From: Xenorhabdus ishibashii
GTDB lineage: Bacteria > Pseudomonadota > Gammaproteobacteria > Enterobacterales > Enterobacteriaceae
NCBI RefSeq assembly: GCF_002632755.1
Contig: NZ_NJAK01000001.1
Location: forward strand, 2,356,001 to 2,420,000
Reading direction: 5' to 3'
DNA: 64,000 nucleotides
Positions 49,105-59,690 of this stretch are shown here, piece after piece (position 1 is the first letter of the stretch; each line of letters begins with the position of its first letter). The notes under the pieces were generated by a model. It was not told where the DNA came from. It did no database searches and worked only from the letters and a program-made list of their open reading frames with translations. Position numbers and translations under genes: made by a program.

Positions 49105-49692
49105 ATGCTGAAGAAAATATTTATTCCATTGATTACGCTTTTCTTTTTATCTGGGTTATCTGGTTGTGCAGACTCAGGCAACACCTTAGCCATTCAACCC
49201 AAAATTACTCTGCCACCAGCCGATCCAACCATGAAAGCGATCACTATCACTATTAGTGGGGTCGATCATCGTCAATCTCAAGCTTTGGCGCAAATTAATC
49301 GTAATGCGCGATTAGTTACATTGGTTCCTTCCCGCGATTTACGCTTCTTACTGCAAGAAGCATTGGAAAAGCAAATGGCAGCTCGTGGCTATATGATTGG
49401 TTCTCCCGCTAATGCCAATTTGCAGGTCGTTGTCAATCAACTCTATGCCAATGTGAAAGAAGGTAGCCTTCGTCATGATATTTCAGCAAAAGCTGAAATA
49501 TCTATCATTGTTTATGCTCAAGATGGTAGTAAACAAATCAAAAATTATCGCACCAGCTACAGTGCTCAAGGACCACTGACAGCAACAAACGCTAAAATTG
49601 CTGATGCAGTAAATACTGTCTTATCTGATGTGATCGCAGACATGGCTCAGGATGCGTCAATCAGTGCATTTATTAAACAAAGCGTCCATTAA
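49105..49692 (+). CDS. yajG: YajG-family lipoprotein
   Basis: The product has 195 residues, with a lipoprotein signal ending LSGLSGC (lipidated Cys21). The mature part has VVVNQLYANVKEGSLRHDISAKAEISI, the YajG (DUF-type) core. No function is established for the family. It precedes ampG by about 70 bp on the same strand, and the pair is conserved in enterobacteria, which suggests an envelope or cell-wall link, but that is inference. Confidence 0.92.
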   Translation: MLKKIFIPLITLFFLSGLSGCADSGNTLAIQPKITLPPADPTMKAITITISGVDHRQSQALAQINRNARLVTLVPSRDLRFLLQEALEKQMAARGYMIGSPANANLQVVVNQLYANVKEGSLRHDISAKAEISIIVYAQDGSKQIKNYRTSYSAQGPLTATNAKIADAVNTVLSDVIADMAQDASISAFIKQSVH

Positions 49693-49763
49693 CAGGACAA
49701 TGAATAAACTTTCTGCCTAATTCTGACAACATTGGATAGTATGCAGAAAATTTTGGGAGGCTC

Positions 49764-51293
49764 ATGACTAACCATCGTTACTTAAACCTATCTGCATTAC
49801 GCAACTATCGAACCCTTCTATTACTGGGCTTTGCCTCAGGTCTGCCTCTTGCACTCACGGCTGGAACATTACAAGCATGGATGACTGTCGAAAACGTCGA
49901 TATCCGAACTATCGGTTTTTTCACTTTGGTTGGTCAAGCCTATGTTTTTAAGTTTCTCTGGGCACCCGCGATGGATCGATATACCCCCTCCTTTTTAGGA
50001 CGCAGACGGGGGTGGATGCTCGCCACTCAACTTTTGTTGATCGTCAGTATTGCAGCAATGGGATTTCTTCAACCTTCCCAGCACTTATGGTGGCTTGCTG
50101 CATTGGCGGTTGCTGTTGCATTCTTCTCAGCCTCCCAAGATATTATTTTTGATGCCTATAAAACCGATTTATTATCACAGGAAGAACGAGGATCAGGTGC
50201 CGCTATTTCCGTACTGGGTTATCGGTTAGCTATGCTGGTTTCCGGTGGATTAGCCTTGTTACTCGCTACCTATATTGGTTGGCAAAGTATGTATTGGGTT
50301 ATGGCTGGCCTGATGTTGATTGGCGTTTATGCCACGCTTACAGCCAAAGAACCGGAAATCAATACAGCACCACCAAAAACACTACATCAGGCGGTATTCG
50401 AGCCATTGTTTGATTTTTTCAACCGCAACAATGCCTGGCTTATCCTGCTACTGATTGTGCTGTACAAACTGGCAGATGCTTTTGCTCTCTCACTCAGTAC
50501 ACCTTTCCTTATTCGTGGCGTCGGTTTCAATCCGGCCGAAGTCGGTATGATCAATAAAACCCTCGGACTCGCTGCAACCATTGTCGGCGCATTATACGGC
50601 GGTTATTTGATGCATCGGCTAAGCTTGTTCCGTGCCCTGATGATCTTTGGCATTCTTCAAACCGTTTCAAATTTCGGTTATTGGATACTTGCCGTGACCC
50701 CTAAAGACATTTACCTAATGGGAGCGGCGATTTTTCTGGAAAATATCTGTGGTGGTATGGGAACAGCGGCTTTTGTTGCTCTTCTAATGACCTTATGTAA
50801 TAAATCATTTTCAGCAACACAGTTCGCGTTGCTTTCTGCATTATCAGCAGTTGGCCGAGTTTATGTTGGCCCGGTAGCAGGGTGGTTTGCAGAAGCCTAT
50901 GGTTGGCCAATGTTCTATCTATTTTCTGTTATTATCGGATTACCGGGGCTTGTATTGTTGTTCGTCTGCCGCAAAACACTGGCTTATACCCAGAAAAATG
51001 ATGATTTTTTACCTCGAACACTATTCAAAAACGCTTATAAATTCGCTTTTAGTATCATGATATTGGCCGCCCTGATGTTCATAGTTTGGTTAATTATCAG
51101 TAGCGTACTGTTTATCATCATTCATTTAGTCCCTCTGGTGTACACTATATCGCCAGAATATATACAATGTCTGCATGAAGTTGGTGAGTGGATATCTCCA
51201 CTGTTATCCTGGGGGGGAATCATTGGAACCTTGGGCTTTCTTTTAGGTGGAATATTAGATTATTTGGCTTTAAAGAAAAGTAGGCTCGCTTAG
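49764..51293 (+). CDS. ampG: Muropeptide permease AmpG
   Basis: The product has 509 residues, against 491 in E. coli. This major facilitator imports GlcNAc-anhydroMurNAc peptides for peptidoglycan recycling and beta-lactamase induction signalling. The opening YRTLLLLGFASGLPLALTAGTLQAW and FKFLWAPAMDRYTP are AmpG signatures. About 14 membrane segments are visible, the last two beyond the core MFS fold. The C-terminal tail is slightly longer than in E. coli. A hairpin lies 43 bp downstream. Confidence 0.96.
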   Translation: MTNHRYLNLSALRNYRTLLLLGFASGLPLALTAGTLQAWMTVENVDIRTIGFFTLVGQAYVFKFLWAPAMDRYTPSFLGRRRGWMLATQLLLIVSIAAMGFLQPSQHLWWLAALAVAVAFFSASQDIIFDAYKTDLLSQEERGSGAAISVLGYRLAMLVSGGLALLLATYIGWQSMYWVMAGLMLIGVYATLTAKEPEINTAPPKTLHQAVFEPLFDFFNRNNAWLILLLIVLYKLADAFALSLSTPFLIRGVGFNPAEVGMINKTLGLAATIVGALYGGYLMHRLSLFRALMIFGILQTVSNFGYWILAVTPKDIYLMGAAIFLENICGGMGTAAFVALLMTLCNKSFSATQFALLSALSAVGRVYVGPVAGWFAEAYGWPMFYLFSVIIGLPGLVLLFVCRKTLAYTQKNDDFLPRTLFKNAYKFAFSIMILAALMFIVWLIISSVLFIIIHLVPLVYTISPEYIQCLHEVGEWISPLLSWGGIIGTLGFLLGGILDYLALKKSRLA

Positions 51294-51335
51294 TTTACTG
51301 TACCTGTTCAACGCCTTTTTCACACCTGCCTACAG

Positions 51336-51363
51336 CAGAAGGCTGACAAAGCTCAGCCTTCTG
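51336..51363. terminator. Hairpin downstream of ampG
   Basis: An 11-bp perfect stem (CAGAAGGCTGA / TCAGCCTTCTG) with loop CAAAGC follows 42 bp after ampG. No T tail is present on the plus strand. Confidence 0.5.
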
Positions 51364-51571
51364 TCACCAGTTTATATTGCTGGTTTATCCAGTTTAGATA
51401 GTGACAAACTTCACAAGAAGAGTAAAAAAACACAATTCTGTGGTCTGAACAGCATCTTTTTCAAGGTGGAATTATTTATATTTAAACTAACAAATATTAT
51501 TATTTGAACGCATATTATTTCGAACTATTCGAAATATCGTTAACCACCTTAAAACCATATAAAGGGAATTT

Positions 51572-52339
51572 ATGAAAAGACGTATTTTGACACTCACCGC
51601 AGTTGCCGCAGCCTTAGTTTCTGCTTCAGCCAGCGCGGAATACCAGTGGGGATTTGGCAATGTCAGCATGAATTACCTTGACTGGAGCAAACATACCACT
51701 CATAAAACCGGACAAACCTCACATAAGGATGATTTTGCTTATTTAGAACTGGAAGGTGGAGCAGGATTTAGCTGGGGCGAACTCTACGGTTTCGCCGATT
51801 TAGAGAATCCTTTTAACAGTAAAACAGCCCAACCAGGTGATAACCAGCGTTATACTTTCAAGACAACAGGTCGTTTCTATCTGGGTGATACGGGTTTCAA
51901 CCTTTATGGTCATGTTTATGGAACTTATTCATTGCCAGGCAAAGCAAATGGTGGCAACTTCCATGAAGTTAATACACTCTATGGATTAGGCTATAATGCT
52001 AATATTGCTGGCTTATGGTTTAAACCTTTTGTCGCACTGCATTATGTTGACCAAACGTTCTATTCAGGCAATAACGGTTATGTCGTAGGCTGGGTTGCTG
52101 GATACGATTTCAATCTTTGGGATCAAAAATTCAGTGTTACAAACTGGAATGAAATTGAATTGAACCGCAACGAACGTTATGGCAACGGCGGACGCGAAGG
52201 CATTAACGGTGCTATTGCACTATGGTGGACTCCACATCCTTCTTTTACAACCGGAATTCAATACCGTTATGCGGATAACAAACTGGGAGAAGACTTTTTG
52301 CAGGATGGTATTGTTTATAGTGTAAAATATAACTTCTAG
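51572..52339 (+). CDS. ompK: Outer-membrane Tsx/OmpK-family channel
   Basis: The product has 255 residues with a signal peptide of 22 residues (ending ASASA). The mature chain begins EYQWGFGNVSMNYLDWSK and alternates in short amphipathic beta strands to the terminal phenylalanine (VYSVKYNF), as expected of a 12-strand barrel. The GWELYGFADLENPF-like segment and aromatic-rich strands fit the nucleoside-specific channel-forming (Tsx) family, of which Vibrio OmpK is the closest named type. In E. coli tsx lies elsewhere. It stands alone between ampG and cyoA; a nucleoside channel is the likely role, though not certain. Confidence 0.82.
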   Translation: MKRRILTLTAVAAALVSASASAEYQWGFGNVSMNYLDWSKHTTHKTGQTSHKDDFAYLELEGGAGFSWGELYGFADLENPFNSKTAQPGDNQRYTFKTTGRFYLGDTGFNLYGHVYGTYSLPGKANGGNFHEVNTLYGLGYNANIAGLWFKPFVALHYVDQTFYSGNNGYVVGWVAGYDFNLWDQKFSVTNWNEIELNRNERYGNGGREGINGAIALWWTPHPSFTTGIQYRYADNKLGEDFLQDGIVYSVKYNF

Positions 52340-52689
52340 CAACTAGTTTAATCGGTGAGCAGCCTGGCGCTGCTCATTGAAACCGATAAATAATAGTTAT
52401 CCTATCAATAACAAAGTATATTTCAGTAATTTTTCTTTGATTTTTATCATATTTTTTCTTTTTAAAATAGAGGGTTATTTGAAATTAATTGTCTGTTTTG
52501 ATTTTTTGGTTAAGATAACCAGCCGAAATTAACGTTTTGTTAAATTTAGAATCACATGTGATCCCTCTAACATAAAAAGCCCACAAGCCAACCTGCTTCT
52601 ATTACAATTGTTTACACTCCGGTAACCTTACCGTAGAATGCCCGCACTGATGAAACGACAATAAAGCTTTTGTTATCTGGGGTCGCTCA
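52340..52689. other. 350-bp gap between the porin gene and cyoA
   Basis: The first part has the porin hairpin. The rest is AT-rich and must hold the cyo promoter. ATCACATGTGAT at 52551-52562 is a perfect 12-bp palindrome, and GTTAA-like repeats at about 52510-52545 loosely resemble ArcA-type boxes. No ORF is seen. Confidence 0.55.
52351..52387 (+). terminator. Hairpin downstream of the Tsx/OmpK-type gene
   Basis: An 8-bp stem (TGAGCAGC / GCTGCTCA, loop CTGGC) with outer ATCGG / CCGAT pairs follows 12 bp after the stop. AAATAATAG follows, so the T tail is weak. Confidence 0.55.
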
Positions 52690-53655
52690 ATGAGACTTAT
52701 GAAATACAAAAAAACTATTGGGTTATCGTCACTACTCGCAGCCACGTTAATGCTAGGTGGTTGTGATATGGTATTGATGAATCCCAAAGGGGCGATCGGC
52801 GCCGAGCAAAAAACGCTGATACTGACAGCGTTTGGCCTGATGCTGATCGTTGTTATACCGGCTATTGTAATGGCAATCATTTTTGCCTTACGTTACCGGG
52901 AAGCCAATAAATCTGCAACTTACCGTCCAAACTGGGCACACTCAAATAAAATTGAGCTTGTCGTTTGGACCGTGCCTATCCTGATTATCATCACCTTGGC
53001 AACGATTACATGGAAAACGACACATGAACTCGATCCATATAAGCCATTGGACAGTGATATAAAACCGGTGACGATTGAAGTTATTTCCCTTGACTGGAAA
53101 TGGCTGTTCATCTATCCGGAACAGGGTATCGCAACCGTAAATGAAATTGTATTCCCTAAAAATGTTCCAATTAACTTCAAAATCACCTCAGACTCTGTGA
53201 TGAACTCTTTCTTCATTCCACAGTTGGGTGGTCAGATTTATGCAATGGCAGGTATGCAGACAAAATTGCACCTGATTGCTAACTCAGCGGGTAAATACGA
53301 TGGATTCTCAGCAAGTTACAGTGGTCATGGCTTCTCAGGCATGAAATTCACTGCAACAGCGACGGATGATCGTGCAGGTTTTGAAGAGTGGGTGCAGAAA
53401 GTTAAAGCATCACCGAAAACCCTGGATACCGTACAAGCATTCAACGACTTGGCTAAACCTAGCCAAAACAATCCAGTTGAATACTTCTCAAGCGTAAAAC
53501 CAAAACTGTTCCAAGAGACTATCGCCAAATTCATGGGTGACATGGGCCATGGTGGTATGTTTGGTATGTCTGGTCACGGCAAAACAGAACATGGTGAAGC
53601 TGCGGGTCATAATATGAATATGAGTCAGCCGGCTCATTCAGGTGTTGAGGAATAA
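52690..53655 (+). CDS. cyoA: Cytochrome bo3 ubiquinol oxidase subunit II
   Basis: The product has 321 residues, with a lipoprotein signal ending LMLGGC (Cys25). Two transmembrane helices follow (about residues 45-65 and 90-110, including [20 protein letters not shown]). A periplasmic cupredoxin-like domain comes next, with [21 protein letters not shown]. As in E. coli it lacks the Cys ligands of the CuA centre, consistent with a quinol rather than cytochrome c oxidase. It has a Met/His-rich C-terminus ([16 protein letters not shown]). It is the first gene of cyoABCDE. Confidence 0.97.
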   Translation: MRLMKYKKTIGLSSLLAATLMLGGCDMVLMNPKGAIGAEQKTLILTAFGLMLIVVIPAIVMAIIFALRYREANKSATYRPNWAHSNKIELVVWTVPILIIITLATITWKTTHELDPYKPLDSDIKPVTIEVISLDWKWLFIYPEQGIATVNEIVFPKNVPINFKITSDSVMNSFFIPQLGGQIYAMAGMQTKLHLIANSAGKYDGFSASYSGHGFSGMKFTATATDDRAGFEEWVQKVKASPKTLDTVQAFNDLAKPSQNNPVEYFSSVKPKLFQETIAKFMGDMGHGGMFGMSGHGKTEHGEAAGHNMNMSQPAHSGVEE

Positions 53656-53659
53656 AGGC

Positions 53660-55642
53660 ATGTGGGGAAAATTAACACTGGATGCGATCCCATTACATGA
53701 ACCCATTATTGTGGTGACATTGTTGGGGATCCTGCTTGGGGGACTGGTAGTTGTTGGTTCCTTGACTTATTTCCGTAAATGGAAATGGCTCTGGAGTGAA
53801 TGGTTAACCAGCGTTGACCATAAGAAAATTGGTGTCATGTACATCGTCGTTGCCATGGTGATGATGCTCCGTGGTTTCGCTGATGCCATCATGATGCGTG
53901 GACAGCAAGCCTTGGCTTCCGCGGGTGAAGCCGGTTTCCTGCCCCCGCACCATTATGATCAGATCTTTACCGCTCACGGCGTTATCATGATCTTCTTTAT
54001 GGCGATGCCTTTCGTTGTCGGTCTGATGAACATTGTTGTTCCTCTGCAAATCGGCGCTCGTGACGTTGCATTCCCATTCCTGAACTCTTTGAGTTTCTGG
54101 TTATTTGTTGTCGGTGTCGCACTGATCAACATCTCTCTGGGCGTTGGTGAGTTTGCACAAACCGGTTGGTTGGCATACCCACCGCTATCTGGTCTGGAGT
54201 ACAATCCGGGGGTCGGTGTTGACTACTGGATATGGAGTCTTCAGCTCTCTGGTGTCGGTACATTGCTGACAGGCGTTAACTTCTTCGTGACCATCCTGCG
54301 CATGCGTGCACCAGGTATGTCCATGATGAAAATGCCTGTTTTCACTTGGGCTTCACTGTGCACCAACATCCTTATTATTGCTGCGTTCCCAATCCTGACA
54401 GTGACCATTGCGTTGCTCACTCTGGATCGTTATCTGGGCACCCATTTCTTTACCAACGATATGGGCGGCAACATGATGATGTACATCAACCTGATTTGGG
54501 CTTGGGGCCATCCTGAAGTCTATATTCTGGTGCTGCCTGTCTTTGGTATTTTCTCCGAAGTTACTGCAACCTTCTCGAAAAAACGCCTGTTTGGTTATAC
54601 CTCTCTGGTGTGGGCGACGATCGTTATTACCATCCTGTCGTTCATTGTATGGTTGCACCACTTCTTCACCATGGGTTCTGGCGCGAATGTCAACGCCTTC
54701 TTTGGTATCGCCACGATGATTATCTCCATCCCGACTGGAGTTAAGATCTTCAACTGGCTGTTCACCATGTACCGTGGTCGTATTGAATTCAAAACCCCAA
54801 TGCTGTGGACTGTTGGCTTCTTAGTCACCTTCTCCATTGGTGGTATGACAGGTGTTCTGTTAGCAGTACCTGGCGCAAACTTTGTTCTGCACAATAGTCT
54901 TTTCCTGATTGCCCACTTCCATAACGTCATCATCGGTGGTGTGGTATTCGGCTGCTTCGCAGGTACAACTTACTGGTTCCCGAAAGCATTCGGTTTCACG
55001 CTGAATGAAAAATGGGGTGTTCGTGCATTCTGGTTCTGGATCACTGGTTTCTTCGTTGCCTTTATGCCGCTGTACGCACTGGGCTTTATGGGTATGACCC
55101 GTCGTCTGAGCCAGGATATCAACCCTGAATTCCACCCTCTGCTGGTTGTTGCCGCAGGTGGCGTTGTCTTAATCGCCCTGGGTATTCTGTGTCAGGTTAT
55201 CCAGTTCTACGTCAGTATCCGTGACCGTGACCAAAACCGTGATTTGACGGGTGACCCGTGGGGTGGCCGTACTCTGGAATGGTCAACTTCATCTCCACCT
55301 CCATTCTATAATTTTGCTGAGGTTCCACACATTCAGACTCGTGATGCATGGTGGGATATGAAAGAAAAAGGCACTGAATATAAGCGTCCGGCTAAATATG
55401 AAGAAATTCATATGCCTAAAAATACCGGTGCCGGTGTAATCATTAGTGCTTTCTGTCTGACCTTAGGCTTTGCTTTGATCTGGCATATCTGGTGGATGGC
55501 TATTGCAAGCTTCGCTGGCATCATCATTAGCTGCATCGTGAAAAGCTTTGACGAAGACGTTGATTATTACGTCCCTGTAGCCGACGTCGAGAAAGTTGAA
55601 AATCAGCGTTATGAAGAACTGAGAAAGGCAGGTGTGAAATAA
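53660..55642 (+). CDS. cyoB: Cytochrome bo3 ubiquinol oxidase subunit I
   Basis: The product has 660 residues from ATG 53660 ([16 protein letters not shown]), against 663 in E. coli. An upstream in-frame start within cyoA is rejected. It is the catalytic haem-copper subunit, pumping protons while reducing oxygen with ubiquinol. The active-site helices read [16 protein letters not shown] (His-Tyr CuB site), [15 protein letters not shown], and [13 protein letters not shown] (haem ligands). The D-channel and K-channel regions are intact by inspection. It ends by overlapping cyoC at its last base. Confidence 0.98.
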   Translation: MWGKLTLDAIPLHEPIIVVTLLGILLGGLVVVGSLTYFRKWKWLWSEWLTSVDHKKIGVMYIVVAMVMMLRGFADAIMMRGQQALASAGEAGFLPPHHYDQIFTAHGVIMIFFMAMPFVVGLMNIVVPLQIGARDVAFPFLNSLSFWLFVVGVALINISLGVGEFAQTGWLAYPPLSGLEYNPGVGVDYWIWSLQLSGVGTLLTGVNFFVTILRMRAPGMSMMKMPVFTWASLCTNILIIAAFPILTVTIALLTLDRYLGTHFFTNDMGGNMMMYINLIWAWGHPEVYILVLPVFGIFSEVTATFSKKRLFGYTSLVWATIVITILSFIVWLHHFFTMGSGANVNAFFGIATMIISIPTGVKIFNWLFTMYRGRIEFKTPMLWTVGFLVTFSIGGMTGVLLAVPGANFVLHNSLFLIAHFHNVIIGGVVFGCFAGTTYWFPKAFGFTLNEKWGVRAFWFWITGFFVAFMPLYALGFMGMTRRLSQDINPEFHPLLVVAAGGVVLIALGILCQVIQFYVSIRDRDQNRDLTGDPWGGRTLEWSTSSPPPFYNFAEVPHIQTRDAWWDMKEKGTEYKRPAKYEEIHMPKNTGAGVIISAFCLTLGFALIWHIWWMAIASFAGIIISCIVKSFDEDVDYYVPVADVEKVENQRYEELRKAGVK

Positions 55643-56253
55643 TGTCGACTCAAACCCTTAACAACACAGCCGCCCATGATGCTCATGGGCACCACGATAC
55701 AGGAGCCAACAAGGTATTTGGCTTCTGGGTCTACCTGATGAGTGACTTGGTTCTGTTTGCAAGTCTGTTTGCTACCTATGCAGTGTTAGTTAATGGCACT
55801 GCGGGGGGGCCGTCTGGTAAGGATATTTTTGAACTGCCATTTGTACTGGTAGAAACCTTCCTGCTGCTATTTAGTAGTATCACCTATGGTTTCGCCATGC
55901 TGAGCATGAACAAAGGTAAAGTTGCTCAGGTTAATTTGTGGCTATTCATTACCTTCCTGCTTGGCCTTGGCTTCGTTTCAATGGAAGTGTATGAATTCCA
56001 TAAACTGATTTCAGAAGGCTTTGGCCCTGACCGTAGTGCATTCCTGTCTGCTTTCTTTGCACTGGTTGCTACTCACGGTCTGCACGTTACCTTCGGTCTG
56101 ATTTGGATCATTACTCTGATGGTTCAAGTTTCACGTCGTGGCCTGACTGATGTGAACCGTATGCGTCTGAACTGCCTGAGCCTGTTCTGGCACTTCCTTG
56201 ATGTTGTATGGATCTGTGTATTTACTGTCGTTTATCTGATGGGAGCTATGTAA
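55642..56253 (+). CDS. cyoC: Cytochrome bo3 oxidase subunit III
   Basis: The product has 203 residues, against 204 in E. coli. It has five transmembrane helices and supports assembly and proton pumping of the complex. The N-terminus ([23 protein letters not shown]) and the TM signature [14 protein letters not shown] are typical. It starts at the last base of the cyoB stop (TAATG) and its own stop overlaps cyoD in the same way. Confidence 0.97.
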   Translation: MSTQTLNNTAAHDAHGHHDTGANKVFGFWVYLMSDLVLFASLFATYAVLVNGTAGGPSGKDIFELPFVLVETFLLLFSSITYGFAMLSMNKGKVAQVNLWLFITFLLGLGFVSMEVYEFHKLISEGFGPDRSAFLSAFFALVATHGLHVTFGLIWIITLMVQVSRRGLTDVNRMRLNCLSLFWHFLDVVWICVFTVVYLMGAM

Positions 56254-56585
56254 TGAGTCATCCAAATACTTCTCATTCCGGTGCCAGCCACGGTAGCTTC
56301 AAAACCTATATGATTGGTTTTGTTCTGTCAGTCATACTGACCGTGATCCCATTCTGGATGGTGATGGATGGCACGGCTTCACACAGCACAATTCTGGTGA
56401 CAGTCCTCGCCATGGCTGTCGTTCAGATTTTTGTTCATTTCATCTGCTTCCTGCATATGAATACATCATCTGAAGAGCGTTGGAACCTAGTTGCCTTAAT
56501 ATTCACACTCTTGGTCATCGCTATCGTTGTTGTTGGCTCCCTGTGGATTATGTACAACCTGAACATCAATATGATGGTTGATTAA
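56253..56585 (+). CDS. cyoD: Cytochrome bo3 oxidase subunit IV
   Basis: The product has 110 residues from ATG 56253 ([16 protein letters not shown]). E. coli CyoD has 109. It has three transmembrane helices (around [33 protein letters not shown] and [15 protein letters not shown]) and is needed for CuB assembly. The ATG overlaps the cyoC stop (TAATG), so translation is coupled. cyoE follows after 12 bp. Confidence 0.96.
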   Translation: MSHPNTSHSGASHGSFKTYMIGFVLSVILTVIPFWMVMDGTASHSTILVTVLAMAVVQIFVHFICFLHMNTSSEERWNLVALIFTLLVIAIVVVGSLWIMYNLNINMMVD

Positions 56586-56597
56586 GGGTTGATTTGA

Positions 56598-57482
56598 ATG
56601 ATTAAGCAATACCTGCAAGTGACCAAACCAGGAATTATTTTCGGAAATCTAATTTCTGCGATTGGTGGTTTTCTACTCGCTTCCAAGGGCGTAATAGATT
56701 ACCCCTTGTTCTTTGCAACGATGGTCGGGGTATCGCTGGTGGTAGCATCAGGTTGTGTATTCAACAACTATATCGACCGCGATATCGACCGTATCATGGA
56801 AAGAACGAAAGAAAGGGTCCTTGTGAAAGGGCTTATCGATCCGAAAATCAGCCTGATTTACGCCTCAGTGTTAGGTATTGCTGGCATAGTGCTGCTCTAT
56901 GTAGCAGCCAATGCCTTAGCAATGCAGCTAGCTCTTATCGGGTTTATCATTTATGTTGGGGTTTATAGCCTCTACATGAAAAGAAAATCTGTTTATGGCA
57001 CGCTGGTTGGTAGCTTGTCAGGTGCAGCACCTCCTGTGATTGGTTACTGTGCAGTAGCGGGACACTTTGATACTGGCGCGTTGATCTTACTGTTGATCTT
57101 CAGCTTGTGGCAGATGCCTCACTCTTACGCCATTGCTATTTTTCGGCTCAAAGATTATCAGGCGGCCAATATTCCAGTATTACCCGTGATTAAAGGTATT
57201 TCCGTCGCGAAAAATCATATCACCCTGTACATTCTGGCCTTTATGGTTGCCACGTTGATGCTGACTCTCAGTGGCTATGCGGGTTATAAATACCTTATCG
57301 TAGCGGCAGCAGTGAGTATCTGGTGGTTGGGTATGGCATTATCAGGTTATAAAACCTCTAATGACCGTATTTGGGCCCGTAAGTTATTTCTGTTTTCTAT
57401 CGTCGCTATCATGTCATTAAGCGTCATGATGTCTGTAGATTCAACAGCATCTCCAGAAAACCTACTGACTTATGTCTGGTAA
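56598..57482 (+). CDS. cyoE: Protohaem IX farnesyltransferase (haem O synthase)
   Basis: The product has 294 residues, against 296 in E. coli. It attaches a farnesyl group to haem b, making haem O for the CyoB active site. It is a UbiA-type prenyltransferase with about nine membrane helices. The first Asp-rich motif is [19 protein letters not shown], and the second is in the region [23 protein letters not shown]. It is the last gene of the cyo operon; a terminator follows. Confidence 0.97.
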   Translation: MIKQYLQVTKPGIIFGNLISAIGGFLLASKGVIDYPLFFATMVGVSLVVASGCVFNNYIDRDIDRIMERTKERVLVKGLIDPKISLIYASVLGIAGIVLLYVAANALAMQLALIGFIIYVGVYSLYMKRKSVYGTLVGSLSGAAPPVIGYCAVAGHFDTGALILLLIFSLWQMPHSYAIAIFRLKDYQAANIPVLPVIKGISVAKNHITLYILAFMVATLMLTLSGYAGYKYLIVAAAVSIWWLGMALSGYKTSNDRIWARKLFLFSIVAIMSLSVMMSVDSTASPENLLTYVW

Positions 57483-57488
57483 TATTTA

Positions 57489-57520
57489 GATGGCGGGGTT
57501 TACCCTGCCATCTTTTTTCC
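57489..57520 (+). terminator. cyo operon terminator
   Basis: A stem of about 12 bp with one mismatch (AGATGGCGGGGT / ACCCTGCCATCT) is followed by TTTTTC. It lies 7 bp after the cyoE stop. Confidence 0.88.
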
Positions 57521-57624
57521 TTTCTTTTATCTCTATTCAATGACAACTTATTCGGTTACAAGCGCTTCTTTTTCGTTTGCTCTCACCTAATTGAAATGTC
57601 ATACCAGATTTTTTTGAGGTATCC

Positions 57625-58992
57625 ATGAACGATAATAAAATGACTCCGCTTGAACTTCGGGCAACATGGGGCTTAGGTTCTGTTTTCTCCCTGCGCATGT
57701 TAGGCATGTTCATGGTTCTGCCTGTTCTGACGACCTATGGTTTAGCACTACGTGATGCGACTGAAGCTCTTATTGGGATTGCCATTGGCATCTACGGCTT
57801 AACTCAGGCAATATTTCAGATCCCATTTGGGCTTTTATCAGACAAAATTGGCAGGAAACCTTTAATCATTGGCGGGCTTCTCATCTTTGCATTAGGCAGT
57901 GTTATTGCCGCCTTAAGCGATTCTATTTGGGGGATCATTATCGGGCGAGCCTTGCAAGGCACAGGGGCAATATCCGCCGCTATCATGGCATTACTTTCAG
58001 ATCTGACTCGTGAGCAGAATCGAACAAAAGCAATGGCATTTATCGGCATTAGTTTCGGCATTACATTTGCCTTTGCAATTGTTGCTGGCCCTATTATTAC
58101 CCACCAAATCGGTTTAAATGGTTTATTTGGGGCAATTGCAATCCTTGCTGGCTGCGGGATACTTATCACTCTGTTTGCCGTACCAAATACACACAAGCAT
58201 TTGCTAAATCGCGAATCGGGTATCGCACGCGGCAGCTTCAAGCGTGTGCTTTCAGATCCGCAACTGTTAAAACTCAATTTTGGTATTCTCTGCCTGCATA
58301 CCTTATTGATGTCGAGCTTTGTTGCCCTTCCCCTTATTATGGAAAAAGTGGGATTTCCTCCACAACAACACTGGAAAGTATATTTAATTACTACACTTAT
58401 CTCTTTTGTCGCCGTTCTGCCTTTCATTATCTACGCAGAAACAAAACGTCGTATGAAACAGGTATTTTTGCTGTGTATAGGTATGCTATTCATAGCTGAA
58501 GCCGTTTTATGGTCTCAGGGATCGCATCTTTGGGGGATCTTTGCAGGCATTCAGATTTTCTTTCTTGCATTTAATATCATGGAGGCTATTTTGCCTTCAC
58601 TCATCAGCAAAGAAGCACCTGCGGGTTACAAAGGTACAGCGATGGGGGTTTACTCTACCAGCCAATTCCTTGGCGTTGCTTTGGGAGGTTTCCTTGGAGG
58701 AATGCTTTACGAATGGCAAGGTGCATCGCTCGTCTTTATAGGTGGCATCGCACTGACCGCATTCTGGTTTATTATCAGTCTGACATTGCGGCAACCACCC
58801 TATGTCAGTAGTATCAGGCTCATCTTGCCAGAACAGCTAAACAACTCTGAGATATTGGAGAAAAAGATATTGGCGCAAGCCGGCGTAAAAGATGTTGTCA
58901 TCGCACCGGAAGAACTCAGTGCGTATATCAAAGTCGATACTAAACTAACTAATCGTGAACAGTTAGAACAGCTTGTATTATCCCATAAATAG
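57625..58992 (+). CDS. yajR: MFS transporter YajR with C-terminal YAM domain
   Basis: The product has 455 residues, against 454 in E. coli YajR. The core has 12 membrane helices with motif A (GLLSDKIGRKPLIIGG) in the loop after TM2. The last 65 residues form a cytosolic ferredoxin-like domain (LPEQLNNSEILEKKILAQAGVKDVVI...), as in the crystallised E. coli protein. The substrate is unknown; a drug/proton antiporter is assumed. It has an insulated transcription unit and converges on yajQ. Confidence 0.95.
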   Translation: MNDNKMTPLELRATWGLGSVFSLRMLGMFMVLPVLTTYGLALRDATEALIGIAIGIYGLTQAIFQIPFGLLSDKIGRKPLIIGGLLIFALGSVIAALSDSIWGIIIGRALQGTGAISAAIMALLSDLTREQNRTKAMAFIGISFGITFAFAIVAGPIITHQIGLNGLFGAIAILAGCGILITLFAVPNTHKHLLNRESGIARGSFKRVLSDPQLLKLNFGILCLHTLLMSSFVALPLIMEKVGFPPQQHWKVYLITTLISFVAVLPFIIYAETKRRMKQVFLLCIGMLFIAEAVLWSQGSHLWGIFAGIQIFFLAFNIMEAILPSLISKEAPAGYKGTAMGVYSTSQFLGVALGGFLGGMLYEWQGASLVFIGGIALTAFWFIISLTLRQPPYVSSIRLILPEQLNNSEILEKKILAQAGVKDVVIAPEELSAYIKVDTKLTNREQLEQLVLSHK

Positions 58993-59009
58993 CTTGGGTA
59001 TTTATAACA

Positions 59010-59035
59010 AGTACGGTGTTATCAAACACCGTACT
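59010..59035. terminator. Bidirectional hairpin between yajR and yajQ
   Basis: An 11-bp perfect stem (AGTACGGTGTT / AACACCGTACT) with an ATCA tetraloop lies in the 80-bp gap between convergent genes. Confidence 0.75.
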
Positions 59036-59072
59036 ATGATTAATTATTCACTATTAGTGATAATGACAAAAA

Positions 59073-59564
59073 TTAATCGCGGAAATTAGTAAATTGGAAA
59101 GGCTGCCCCAATTCTGCACCGCGCACTAACGCAATGACACTTTGTAAATCATCGCGCGCTTTACCGGTTACCCGCACTTGCTCACCCTGAATCTGAGCCT
59201 GTACTTTTAACTTGCTGTCTTTAATCAACTTCACAATCTTTTTCGCTAACGGTGTATCAATACCTTGCAGCAAAGTTGCGTCCACACTGTACGTTTTGCC
59301 GCTATGAACCATATTTTCAGGAATATTGATTACAAAGCCATCAATTCCACGTTTAGCAAACTTTTCACGCAAAATATCAACGAGTTGGTTCACCTGAAAA
59401 TCAGATTCACTGGCAATTTTGATCGATTCATTCTTTTCGTTTAATTCAAAACTCGCGGGAACGTTACGAAAATCCCAACGATTACTTAACTCCCGCTGTG
59501 CGTTCTCTACTGCATTGCGAACTTCTTGCATATCAACTTCAGAAACAATATCAAATGATGGCAT
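59073..59564 (-). CDS. yajQ: YajQ-family nucleotide/RNA-binding protein
   Basis: The product has 163 residues, equal to E. coli YajQ. The family has two ferredoxin-like domains, binds nucleotides or RNA, and in Xanthomonas binds cyclic di-GMP. The opening [21 protein letters not shown] and [16 protein letters not shown] segment ([15 protein letters not shown]) are signatures, and [22 protein letters not shown] lies in the second domain. It is convergent with yajR and divergent from panE. Confidence 0.95.
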   Translation of the reverse strand: MPSFDIVSEVDMQEVRNAVENAQRELSNRWDFRNVPASFELNEKNESIKIASESDFQVNQLVDILREKFAKRGIDGFVINIPENMVHSGKTYSVDATLLQGIDTPLAKKIVKLIKDSKLKVQAQIQGEQVRVTGKARDDLQSVIALVRGAELGQPFQFTNFRD

Positions 59565-59690
59565 TCCCCGTCACCTCCAGCTAATCAATAAATCGGCATG
59601 ATAACCGCTTTCCATTATTGGCAAAAGCTCTATACTCGGGAAGTTCAGCTATCTTTTTGCAACTACCCTATTTTCAGATCAGGAAGAAAT

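Noticed and set aside
52551..52562. CRP site before cyoA (ATCACATGTGAT)
   Set aside because: CRP needs TGTGA-N6-TCACA; this palindrome has the half-sites turned inward with no spacer, so it does not fit.
57816..58427. 203-codon ORF antisense to yajR
   Set aside because: It lies wholly within the conserved yajR coding frame on the opposite strand and has no family-like sequence; it is a shadow frame.
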